Origin: Pyrinomonadaceae bacterium
GTDB lineage: Bacteria > Acidobacteriota > Blastocatellia > Pyrinomonadales > Pyrinomonadaceae
Assembly (NCBI GenBank): GCA_028284415.1
Contig: JANQRU010000004.1
Coordinates: 248,001 to 312,000, forward strand
Direction: 5' to 3'
DNA length: 64,000 nt
Program-made: the position numbers and the translations under genes
The notes under the pieces: model-generated
What the model saw: the letters and a program-made list of their open reading frames with translations, nothing else
Database searches by the model: none
Told to the model about the DNA's origin: nothing
In this document: positions 33,056 to 40,973 of the stretch, piece by piece
How positions within the stretch are numbered: the stretch's first letter is position 1
Layout: each line of letters starts with the position of its first letter

Positions 33056-36000
33056 ATGAAAGGTAGCGAAATTAGACAAAAATTTATTGAGTATTTTGAA
33101 AAAAACGGACATAAAGCCGTTTATTCAGCACCGCTTTTACCCGCAAATGATCCGACACTTTTATTTGTAAATGCGGGGATGAATCAGTTTAAAGATGTGT
33201 TTCTAGGCAACGAGAAACGCAATTATACACGAGCCGCTTCATCACAAAAATGCATCCGTGCAGGCGGAAAGCACAACGATCTCGACGAAGTTGGAAAAAC
33301 TGCACGGCATCATACTTTTTTTGAAATGCTCGGCAATTTCTCATTCGGCGATTATTTCAAAGAAGACGCAATTCGTTTCGCTTGGGATTTTTTAACTGGA
33401 AGCGTCGAAGAAGGAAAACTTGGACTCGACCCGAAATACCTTTGGTTCACATATTTTGAGGGTGACGAAAATGTTCCTGCTGATGAAGAAGCGAGAGATT
33501 TGTGGATAAAAATGGGAGCCGACCCTTCGCGTGTTTTGCCTTTCGATGCAAAAGATAACTTCTGGCAAATGGGCGACACGGGACCTTGCGGACCTTGTTC
33601 GGAAATCCATTATTATATGGGCGACGACCCCGACACCCCCGAAAAAAACCGTGCCGAATTTGTCAATGCCGAAACAGGCGACGACACAATCGAAATTTGG
33701 AATCTTGTCTTTATGCAATTCGATAAAGACGCGGACGGAAATCTAAACAACTTACCTGCACCATCCGTTGACACAGGTGCAGGTTTGGAAAGATTAGCGG
33801 CAGTAATGCAAGGCGTTGACACGAATTATCATACAGATTTGATAAAGCCGATAATAGATGTTGTTTCCGAATTGTCCAGCAAAGATTACTCATACGATTC
33901 ACAAGAAGGTTTTGCAATGCGAGTCGTTGCCGACCATGCCAGAACAACTGCATTTTCGATTGCTGATGGAATTTTGCCTGGTAATGAAGGCAGAAATTAT
34001 GTCCTCCGCAAAATTATGCGGCGGGCAATTTATCACGGACGTGAGCATCTCGGTTTTGACGGTTTATTTTTCCACAAAGTCTGCGATGTCGTCGTCGAAA
34101 ATATGAAAGAAGCTTTTCCCGAACTCGCTGTCCAAAAAGATTTCATTGGCAAAATGGTGAAACTTGAGGAAGAAAGATTTGGAAATACTTTGACGGTTGG
34201 ACTCAAAAAACTTAATGAAGTTTTATCGGAAATAAGTAGTAAATACAAAAGCAATATATTCGGCTCATTTCCTACTGACGGTGAAGCAATAGAGGGAGTT
34301 AAGGAGCTTTTACAAGAACCCGAAAAAATCATTGAGATGATGAAATCGCCTGAAATGGCGAAAAATTTTGAATCTGCACCAATGAAGAAAATGTTGGAAC
34401 AGCTAGGCGGAATGGAAGGCTGGACTAAACAAATGGAAGAAATCTATGCAGATGAGAAAAATATCGAAGGGGCAATGAAGATGTTTGATTCTCCACCGCC
34501 CGCTTTGATTGATGATTTGGCAAAACTTTATGACACTTATGGAGTTCCTAAAGACTTAATCTTTCTAAAATTGAACGAAGAGACTAAAGTTGAAATTCCA
34601 TTAGAAATGTTTGACCGAAATTTTGACAAAGCTTTAGAAAGGCTTCAAGCACAAGGAAATATTGGCAAAACTCAGCAAAATGAGAAAATAAACCCGATTT
34701 ATAAATCATTAGAAGATGAAGGAATCGCATCAAATTTTCACGGTTATGAAAAGACGAAAGTTGAAGACGCGAAAATTATTTCAATTGTTAAAGGAGATGA
34801 GAAGGTTGATGAATTAGCGTCAGGTGATGAAGGTTTAATCGTTTTGGATGAAACGCCTTTTTATGCAGAAGCGGGTGGACAAGTTGGAGATCGCGGAACT
34901 CTTATTGGTAAGCCGTTAGCAGTAAGCAGTGAGCAGAAAGAAAAAACTGCTGACCGCTCACCGCTTACTGCTCACGTTCTTGACACTTTTGCACCGATTG
35001 CTGGAATTACTTTGCATAAATCGAAAGTTAAGAGTGGTTCGATAAAAGTTGGTGATGTTGTAACAGCCGAAGTTGATGTTGAGAAACGTGATGCGACGCG
35101 ACGGAATCATACGGCGACTCATCTTGTTCATGCGGCTTTGAAAGAAGTTTTGGGAACACATGTGAAGCAAGCGGGTTCAATTGTTGCACCGAATTATTTG
35201 CGATTTGATTTTACGCATTATCAAGCGATGTCTGATGCAGAAGTTAAGGAAATTGAGGATTTGGTCAATCATTATATCTTGCAAAATGAACCTGTAAATA
35301 CTGATTTAATGGCAATTGAAGAAGCGATGCGTTCTGGTGCAGTGGCAATGTTTGGCGAAAAATATGGTTCGGACGTAAGGGTTTTGAGCGTCGGTGATGG
35401 CGAATTTTCAAAAGAACTCTGCGGTGGAACTCACGTTCGTGCAACAGGCGACATTGGTTCATTCAAAATTACTGCGGATGAAGCAATCGCTTCGGGTGTT
35501 CGTCGAATCCGTGCGATTACAGGTTTTGATTCGTTCAAGCGTTTTCGTGATGATGAGATTTTGATTGATGAATCTTTGAATGTTTTGAACACGCAAAGAG
35601 ATAATTTGCCGAACGCAATCAAAAAATTGCAAGACGAATTAAAGCAAAAACGCAAGGAAGTTGACGAACTAAAACTAAAAATTGCGAGCGGTGCGATTAG
35701 TTCAGGTTCTTCAAATGGTGACGAAGCAAAGGATGTAAACGGCGTAAAAGTTATGGCAAAATCTGTCGAAGATTTAGACAAAGGTGGAATGCGTCATCTA
35801 TCCGATAGTTTGATGGAAAAAGTTAAATCAGGCGTAGTTATAATCGGCAACAAAGGCGAAAACAAAGTTTCTTTTATCGTGAGAGTTTCCGAAGATTTGA
35901 CCAACAAAATAAGAGCCGGAAACATCATCAAAGAAATTGCTCCAATTGTCGGCGGACGCGGCGGAGGTCGTCCCGACATGGCAGAAGGCGGCGGCTCGCA

Positions 36001-36064
36001 GCCCGAAAAATTATCGGAAGCATTGGATGCAAGCTATGGCGTGGTTGAGAAGATGCTGGGATAG
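33056..36064 (+). CDS. alaS: Alanyl-tRNA synthetase with a large insertion
   Basis: This class II synthetase of 1002 residues is about 125 longer than the E. coli enzyme (875). The catalytic part opens MKGSEIRQKFIEYFEKNGH and shows GMNQFKDVFLG. The editing domain has RRNHTATHLVHAAL and LCGGTHV (zinc ligands), and the C-Ala end has GGRGGGRPDMAEGGG. Two additions explain much of the excess: about 80 residues at 400-485, rich in Met, Lys and Glu, between the usual GLKKL helix and KLYDTYG; and about 20 residues near 620-642, encoded by a palindromic repeat (34914-34975). The essential motifs are intact. Confidence 0.96.
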   Translation: MKGSEIRQKFIEYFEKNGHKAVYSAPLLPANDPTLLFVNAGMNQFKDVFLGNEKRNYTRAASSQKCIRAGGKHNDLDEVGKTARHHTFFEMLGNFSFGDYFKEDAIRFAWDFLTGSVEEGKLGLDPKYLWFTYFEGDENVPADEEARDLWIKMGADPSRVLPFDAKDNFWQMGDTGPCGPCSEIHYYMGDDPDTPEKNRAEFVNAETGDDTIEIWNLVFMQFDKDADGNLNNLPAPSVDTGAGLERLAAVMQGVDTNYHTDLIKPIIDVVSELSSKDYSYDSQEGFAMRVVADHARTTAFSIADGILPGNEGRNYVLRKIMRRAIYHGREHLGFDGLFFHKVCDVVVENMKEAFPELAVQKDFIGKMVKLEEERFGNTLTVGLKKLNEVLSEISSKYKSNIFGSFPTDGEAIEGVKELLQEPEKIIEMMKSPEMAKNFESAPMKKMLEQLGGMEGWTKQMEEIYADEKNIEGAMKMFDSPPPALIDDLAKLYDTYGVPKDLIFLKLNEETKVEIPLEMFDRNFDKALERLQAQGNIGKTQQNEKINPIYKSLEDEGIASNFHGYEKTKVEDAKIISIVKGDEKVDELASGDEGLIVLDETPFYAEAGGQVGDRGTLIGKPLAVSSEQKEKTADRSPLTAHVLDTFAPIAGITLHKSKVKSGSIKVGDVVTAEVDVEKRDATRRNHTATHLVHAALKEVLGTHVKQAGSIVAPNYLRFDFTHYQAMSDAEVKEIEDLVNHYILQNEPVNTDLMAIEEAMRSGAVAMFGEKYGSDVRVLSVGDGEFSKELCGGTHVRATGDIGSFKITADEAIASGVRRIRAITGFDSFKRFRDDEILIDESLNVLNTQRDNLPNAIKKLQDELKQKRKEVDELKLKIASGAISSGSSNGDEAKDVNGVKVMAKSVEDLDKGGMRHLSDSLMEKVKSGVVIIGNKGENKVSFIVRVSEDLTNKIRAGNIIKEIAPIVGGRGGGRPDMAEGGGSQPEKLSEALDASYGVVEKMLG
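34914..34975. repeat. Palindromic repeat embedded in the alaS frame
   Basis: Arms GTTAGCAGTAAGCAGTGAGC and the near-complement ending CCGCTTACTGCTCAC. The sequence reads through in frame as LAVSSEQKEKTADRSPLTAH, in a loop between the GGQVGD strand and the conserved KVKSG..VGD.V.AEVD stretch. This GCAGTGAGCAG-type repeat is typical of intergenic palindromes, not of synthetase genes. Confidence 0.75.
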
Positions 36065-36081
36065 ATGAAAGGATTTGGATG

Positions 36082-36284
36082 AAACGCGTTCAGAGTTCAA
36101 ACTTTAGTTTGCCACGCCAGCGAAGCGAGGCGTGTGAAACGCAATATAATTGAACTATTGAAAATCTTCAAAAGTTTAATTTACGAATTCAAACCAGTTC
36201 AAAACCCCTGAGTTTATGACGCTAGAAAACGCTTCGCTAATGCTTGCGTTTTCATAAACTGAAGTTTGAACTCTGAACGCGTTT
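36082..36284. mobile_element. MITE-like element with 29-bp terminal inverted repeats
   Basis: The ends AAACGCGTTCAGAGTTCAAA..TTTAGTTT and their complement match at 28 of 29 positions. Inside are smaller stems: CACGCC/GGCGTG, GTTTATGA/TCATAAAC and GAAAACGC/GCGTTTTC. There is no reading frame, and no clear target-site duplication is visible. It fills the alaS to aldehyde-dehydrogenase gap and ends 7 bp before that gene's Shine-Dalgarno. Confidence 0.7.
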
Positions 36285-36300
36285 TATCATGGAGAAAATT

Positions 36301-37887
36301 ATGAGTGCAGTTGTAGAAGTTCCCGTTAAAGAAAACGATTTGGTTTCATATAATCCCGCAAATAGCAAAGAAGTCGGGCGTGTAAAAGTTTCTTCTGAAA
36401 AAGACGTTCAAGAAGCGGTTGAAAGATCGCGGAAGGCTTTCAAGATTTGGCAGAAAACTTCTTTTGCTGAAAGGAAGCGAATTGTAATGCGTGCGAGAGA
36501 AGTTATTTTAGCGGAGATGGATGAAATTGCACGAACTATTTCTGACGAAATGGGCAAACCTGTCGCTGAGGCTCTCTCCGCTGAAATCACACCTGTTTTG
36601 GATTTAATGCAGTATTTTGCAAAGAATACCGAGAAAATGCTTCGCCCTGAGAAACGCGGTATCGGCTTGCTTGGTTTAATGGGGCGTTCTTCAAAAATTA
36701 TCTACAAACCCGTCGGCGTTGTCGGAATTATTCCCGCGTGGAACTTCCCTTTTTCGATTCCGCTTGGCGAAGTCGTGATGGCAATAATGGCTGGCAATAC
36801 AGTTGTTTTGAAGCCTTCCGAACTAACGCCTCTGACAGGTAAAAAAATCGGTGAGATATTTGAAATTGCCAACTTACCAAAAGACGTTTTACAAATTGTT
36901 CAAGGTGCAGGCGAAACGGGAGCGGCTTTGGTTGATTCGGGCGTGAACAAAATTATGTTCACGGGAAGCGTCGCAACGGGCAAGAAAATCGCCGAAAATG
37001 CCGCCAAACATTTAACATCAGTCGTACTTGAACTAGGCGGAAAAGATCCGATGGTCGTTTTTGCAGATGCAAATCTTGAAAAGGCTTCAAGTGCTGCTGT
37101 CTGGGGCGGATTTACAAATTCGGGACAAGCCTGTTCATCGGTTGAGAGGCTCTACGTCGAAGAAAAAGTCGCTGATAAATTCACCAAAATGGTTGTCGAA
37201 AAAACAAAAAAGCTTCGACAAGGTTTTGGAAACGATGCGAATACAGACGTCGGCTCAATGTCGAGCGAAAGACAAACTAAAATTGTCGAAGACCACATTC
37301 AAGCATTCAAAGACAGCGGTGCGGAAATTTTAACAGGCGGAAAAAGAAATGAAGAATTAGGCGAAATTTTCTTTGAGCCAACTGTTATAAAAAACGCCAC
37401 AAACAAAATGCGTCCAATGCAGGAGGAAACTTTTGGTCCAACACTTCCAATCGCTACATTTAAAACCGAAGATGAAGCCATCGAACTTGCCAATGACACA
37501 GACTTTGGTTTAACTGCAAGCGTCTGGACAAGTGATTTGTCGAGAGGCAAAAGAATCGCCGAAAAAATTCTTGCAGGGACTGTAAATGTCAATGAAGTTT
37601 TATACACGCACGGAATCGGTCAGACGCCTTGGGGCGGTTTCAAAGATTCTGGTTATGGAAGGACTCACGGAAGAGAAGGCTTGATGGAATTAGTCGTTCC
37701 GCAACACATACATGTCAACCGCTTTTTATTCACGCCCGATGTCTGGTGGTTTGGCTATTCACAAAACGCAATTGACACATTCAAAGAAATGGCACGAACG
37801 TTCGCTAGTGGGTCTTTAGTAAAAACTGTCGGACTATTACCACAAATGTGGAAACGCATTAAAGAATTAAACAAAAAAGATGAGTAA
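36301..37887 (+). CDS. NAD(P)-dependent aldehyde dehydrogenase
   Basis: The 528-residue enzyme oxidises an aldehyde to a carboxylate. Family motifs: GIIPAWNFPFSIP and VLKPSELTPL (cofactor), FTGSVATGKKIA, catalytic Glu in VVLELGGKDPMVV (about 244), catalytic Cys in NSGQACSSVERLYV (about 278) and EETFGPTLPI. A C-terminal extension of about 40 residues (VWWFGYSQNAIDTF) is also seen in some succinate-semialdehyde and long-chain types. GGAG lies 6 nt before the ATG at 36301; an ATG at 36289 precedes it. It overlaps the next gene by 8 bp. Substrate is not readable. Confidence 0.93.
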   Translation: MSAVVEVPVKENDLVSYNPANSKEVGRVKVSSEKDVQEAVERSRKAFKIWQKTSFAERKRIVMRAREVILAEMDEIARTISDEMGKPVAEALSAEITPVLDLMQYFAKNTEKMLRPEKRGIGLLGLMGRSSKIIYKPVGVVGIIPAWNFPFSIPLGEVVMAIMAGNTVVLKPSELTPLTGKKIGEIFEIANLPKDVLQIVQGAGETGAALVDSGVNKIMFTGSVATGKKIAENAAKHLTSVVLELGGKDPMVVFADANLEKASSAAVWGGFTNSGQACSSVERLYVEEKVADKFTKMVVEKTKKLRQGFGNDANTDVGSMSSERQTKIVEDHIQAFKDSGAEILTGGKRNEELGEIFFEPTVIKNATNKMRPMQEETFGPTLPIATFKTEDEAIELANDTDFGLTASVWTSDLSRGKRIAEKILAGTVNVNEVLYTHGIGQTPWGGFKDSGYGRTHGREGLMELVVPQHIHVNRFLFTPDVWWFGYSQNAIDTFKEMARTFASGSLVKTVGLLPQMWKRIKELNKKDE

Positions 37888-38680
37888 AACCGAAACAGGA
37901 CAAGTCAATACCAGTGCAGCAGAGGTTTACGAAAATCTTTTTGTTCCGGCACTTTTCGGCGAGTGGTCGGAAAGGGCAGTCCACGAAACCAATATTCGAC
38001 GAGGTCAAAAAGTTTTAGACGTTGCCTGCGGAACAGGGATTTTGGCTTGTGAAGTTGCCAAGATGGTTGGCTCAGAAGGTTCAGTTACGGGTTTGGATTT
38101 AAATGAAGGAATGTTGGCAGTTGCTGAAAAAAAATACCCACATATTAATTGGAAACATGGTGAAGCAGAATCCCTCCCCTTTGAGGATGAAACCTTTAAT
38201 GCGGTCGTATGCCAATTCGGTCTTATGTTTTTTCCAAAAAAAACATTGGCGATCAGAGAGATGTTTAGGGTTCTGAAAGGAAATGGAAAATTAGTTATTG
38301 CCGTTTGGGACACATTAGAAAATTGTGTCGGATTTAAAGCGATTGTTGATCTTTTGGACAGACTTTTCGGTAAAGAAATGGCTACTTCACTTCACCCGCC
38401 ATTTGATTTAGGCGATAAAGAGAAACTGAAATCTATATTTGGCGAAGCAGGTGTTTCGGACATAAATATAAAAACGATTAATGGAAAAGGAAAATTTCCT
38501 TCAATCAAATCCTGGATGTTTACACAAATAAAGGGTTGGACTCTTGCCGACTTAATAGATGATAAACAGTTTCAACAGATACTAAACGAAGCCGAAAAAG
38601 ATTTTAAGAAGTTTGTAATTGAAGATGGAAGTGTCGAGTTTAAACAACCTGCTCACATCATTACAGCCGAAAAACCATGA
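37880..38680 (+). CDS. UbiE-like SAM methyltransferase (tandem copy 1)
   Basis: The 266-residue enzyme has motif I QKVLDVACGTGILACEVA (about 50-68), then GLDLNEGMLAVAEKK, ESLPFEDETFNAVVCQFGLMFFP and REMFRVLKGNGKLVIAVW, all typical of methyltransferase family 11/UbiE. The start overlaps the aldehyde dehydrogenase by 8 bp, so they are translationally coupled. It is a tandem duplicate of the next gene, sharing the opening TGQVNTSAAE. Substrate unknown; respiratory-quinone methylation is not supported by context. Confidence 0.88.
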   Translation: MSKTETGQVNTSAAEVYENLFVPALFGEWSERAVHETNIRRGQKVLDVACGTGILACEVAKMVGSEGSVTGLDLNEGMLAVAEKKYPHINWKHGEAESLPFEDETFNAVVCQFGLMFFPKKTLAIREMFRVLKGNGKLVIAVWDTLENCVGFKAIVDLLDRLFGKEMATSLHPPFDLGDKEKLKSIFGEAGVSDINIKTINGKGKFPSIKSWMFTQIKGWTLADLIDDKQFQQILNEAEKDFKKFVIEDGSVEFKQPAHIITAEKP

Positions 38681-38756
38681 ACCTTTTTTGAATCTGACTA
38701 AACGAACATTTTTTTGAGATATAATCTTGAAATCTGAATTTGGAGGACAAGAAAAA

Positions 38757-39557
38757 ATGAGCAAAGCTGAAACGGGACAAGTAAATACGAGTGCGGCTGA
38801 GATCTATGATGAGTTTTTTGTCCCTGCACTTTTTCAAATGTGGGCGGCAAAGGCTGCGGATGCAGCAGATGTCCAAGCAGGACAGAAAGTGTTGGATGTT
38901 GCCTGCGGAACAGGGGTGTTGACTCGTGAAATTTCAAACAGAGTTGGTTCGGAAGGCTCTGCAATTGGTCTGGATATAAATGAAGGGATGCTCGCGGTGG
39001 CTAAAAACAAGTCGCCTGAAATTGATTGGCAAAATGGTTCGGCAGAATCAATTCCCTTTAAGGATGCAACCTTTGATGCCGTTGTAAGCCAATTCGGTCT
39101 TATGTTTTTTCCCAAGAAAATTACCGCTCTCAAAGAAATGTTTCGCGTTTTGAAAAAGGATGGCAAACTGGCAGTTGCTGTCTGGGACTCGCTCGAAAAT
39201 ACAGTCGGATATAGAACCGTTGTTGAAATGCTCAAAAATCTATTTGATGAAGAAACTGCAAACGCACTTCGTCCGCCTTTTTCTCTCGGTAATGTTGAGG
39301 AGTTTGAATCACTATTCAGAGAATCAGGAATTTCCAATGTAGAAATCAAAACGGTAGAAGGAAAAGTTCGCTTTCCTTCCATTGAATCTTGGATGTTTAC
39401 AGAAATAAAGGGCTGGACTCTTGCTGATATGATAAATGAAGAACAATTTCAGCAAGTATTAGATGAAGCCGAAAAAGTTCTTCAACAATTTGTGCTAGAA
39501 GATGGAACAGTAGAATTTGATCAATCCGCCCACATAGCAATCGCTGTCAAATCCTAA
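38757..39557 (+). CDS. UbiE-like SAM methyltransferase (tandem copy 2)
   Basis: Also 266 residues, it parallels copy 1 nearly end to end: MSKAETGQVNTSAAEIYDEF, QKVLDVACGTGVLTREIS, GLDINEGMLAVAKNK, AVVSQFGLMFFPKK and WMFTEIKGWTLADMI. GGAGG lies 11 nt before the ATG at 38757; the longer frame from 38727 begins before that site. Tandem duplication with diverged C-terminal acceptor regions suggests two related substrates. It overlaps the convergent TPR/PEGA gene by 4 bp. Confidence 0.88.
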   Translation: MSKAETGQVNTSAAEIYDEFFVPALFQMWAAKAADAADVQAGQKVLDVACGTGVLTREISNRVGSEGSAIGLDINEGMLAVAKNKSPEIDWQNGSAESIPFKDATFDAVVSQFGLMFFPKKITALKEMFRVLKKDGKLAVAVWDSLENTVGYRTVVEMLKNLFDEETANALRPPFSLGNVEEFESLFRESGISNVEIKTVEGKVRFPSIESWMFTEIKGWTLADMINEEQFQQVLDEAEKVLQQFVLEDGTVEFDQSAHIAIAVKS

Positions 39558-40495
39558 TCTTGCGGAGTCATTTCAGGTTTCTTTAATTGGACTATAAAGG
39601 ATTCTACCGCACTTGTTTCTTCATGGTCAGGCATATCGCGTAAAAATCTTTCATAAACCGCAATAGCTTTTTTCTTATCGCCCGTTTCTTCGTAGATTTT
39701 TCCTAAAAAGAGATAGACGACCGCTTCTGTTCCCGAGAGCTGATTAATTGCTTTTTCAAGGGATTTTGCTGCCAAACCGTAATAATACTCTTCATCTTCG
39801 GCATCATTATCTGCTTTGGCACTTTCGGCTTCATCTTTGAATAACAATCCAAGCCCCGTATGAGCCTCAGGCTGAAAACCTCTTCCCTCTCTAATCGCTC
39901 GGTCGTAAGAATCAATCGCTTTGTCATATTCACCGATCTCGTTATAAATTCTTCCTTCAACCGCCGAAGCCTCAGGATAAGTTCGCCGATAAAGACGAGC
40001 TTTTTTTACCATCTTGAGAGCTTCTTCATGAGCATCCATAGCAGATAAAGCCCTCGCCAATCCGACATAAGCTTGCGGAAAACGCGGACGGAGTTTGATG
40101 GCTCTTTCATATGATTCAATCGCTTTAGTTTTACTCGTCGCCATCAACTTTTCTGCTTCCTGAAAAGCTAATACAGCCTGGTCGTTTGTCTTAACCAGAT
40201 TAACTTTAACTGTACCTTTCTGTCTCGGAAGCAAATTTCTCCGAACCTCTTTAAATCCATTTGCCCGAACGCGTAGTTTTCTTGTTCCACGCATTACAGG
40301 CTTGATCTCAAGTTTTCCGCTGTCATCGGTTTCCCCACGCAAAACTCCATCAACCCAAATGCTCGCTTTGGGTTCGGTAATAACCGTAATTGTTCTTGTG
40401 ACTTGGTTTAAACTGCTTCGTCTTTGAGAATATAAATTATCAGCAGCAAGTAAAAAGCTAAAAATAAATACAAAAACAAAAAACTTTTGACGCAT
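39554..40495 (-). CDS. Secreted PEGA-TPR protein
   Basis: The 313-residue product has a signal peptide (about 1-23, ending NLYSQ). A PEGA-type domain (about 35-100) shows VITEPKASIWVDGVLRGETDDSG and RKLRVRANGFKEVRR. About four TPR motifs follow (AIESYERAIKLRPRFPQAYVGLA; AIDSYDRAIREG; AIAVYERFLRDMPD). PEGA domains are thought to bind surface components. AAAGGAG lies before the ATG. It probably works in the periplasm as a scaffold; partners unknown. Confidence 0.82.
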   Translation of the reverse strand: MRQKFFVFVFIFSFLLAADNLYSQRRSSLNQVTRTITVITEPKASIWVDGVLRGETDDSGKLEIKPVMRGTRKLRVRANGFKEVRRNLLPRQKGTVKVNLVKTNDQAVLAFQEAEKLMATSKTKAIESYERAIKLRPRFPQAYVGLARALSAMDAHEEALKMVKKARLYRRTYPEASAVEGRIYNEIGEYDKAIDSYDRAIREGRGFQPEAHTGLGLLFKDEAESAKADNDAEDEEYYYGLAAKSLEKAINQLSGTEAVVYLFLGKIYEETGDKKKAIAVYERFLRDMPDHEETSAVESFIVQLKKPEMTPQD

Positions 40496-40649
40496 TATAA
40501 TAAAACTCCTTTTCCGTCAAATTTAGATTAAAAGCTATATAAATTTAGTTGCTTATTATAGTTTTCGGCAAATGTAAAAGATAATTTCCCCAAAACAGAT
40601 TTTAATTTATAAAAACACGCATTTTTACAAGTTTTTCTTACAATCTTAC

Positions 40650-40677
40650 TTGACCTTTTTGCATCAAAATCTATAAT
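40650..40677 (+). promoter_or_regulatory. Promoter of tRNA-Met
   Basis: TTGACC, 16-bp spacer, TATAAT, 11 bp before the mature tRNA 5' end. A near-consensus sigma-70 site. Confidence 0.75.
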
Positions 40678-40688
40678 CTGTTTTTTAC

Positions 40689-40762
40689 GGCAGGGTAGCT
40701 CAACCGGTTAGAGCGCAGGATTCATAACCCTGAGGTTGGGAGTTCAAGTCTCCCCCCCGCCA
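40689..40762 (+). tRNA. tRNA-Met (anticodon CAU), elongator type
   Basis: 74 nt. The acceptor stem GGCAGGG/CCCCGCC has one A-C mismatch; D-arm GCTC..GAGC, anticodon loop TTCATAA (CAU), and T-arm GGGAG-TTCAAGT-CTCCC are clear. CCA is not encoded. The GGC-start and TAGCTCA D-arm resemble elongator tRNA-Met; a lysidine-modified tRNA-Ile2 cannot be fully excluded. It has its own promoter (40650-40677) and terminator (40777-40815). Confidence 0.92.
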
Positions 40763-40776
40763 TTAAGAAAAATTTT

Positions 40777-40815
40777 AAAAGCGAACCCTTTATACTTAAA
40801 AGAGTTCGCTTTTTC
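40777..40815 (+). terminator. Terminator of tRNA-Met
   Basis: AAAAGCGAAC and GTTCGCTTTT, with CTTT/AAAG extending the stem inside, then a T-rich tail. It lies 14 nt after the tRNA. The remaining 158 bp before the next gene contain nothing recognised. Confidence 0.85.
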
Positions 40816-40973
40816 TTTTGGAACAGAGTTTTTCGTAGAATTGATGGTGTCCTAAACTGTGGTGCTGAATCAAACTTATGCTCAAAATGGATTTTTATGT
40901 TTTATGTTCCGTAGGGACTTCGAGACAACTTTTTAGATATTTTAGTAACGATACAAATTAAGCTACTGTAGAA

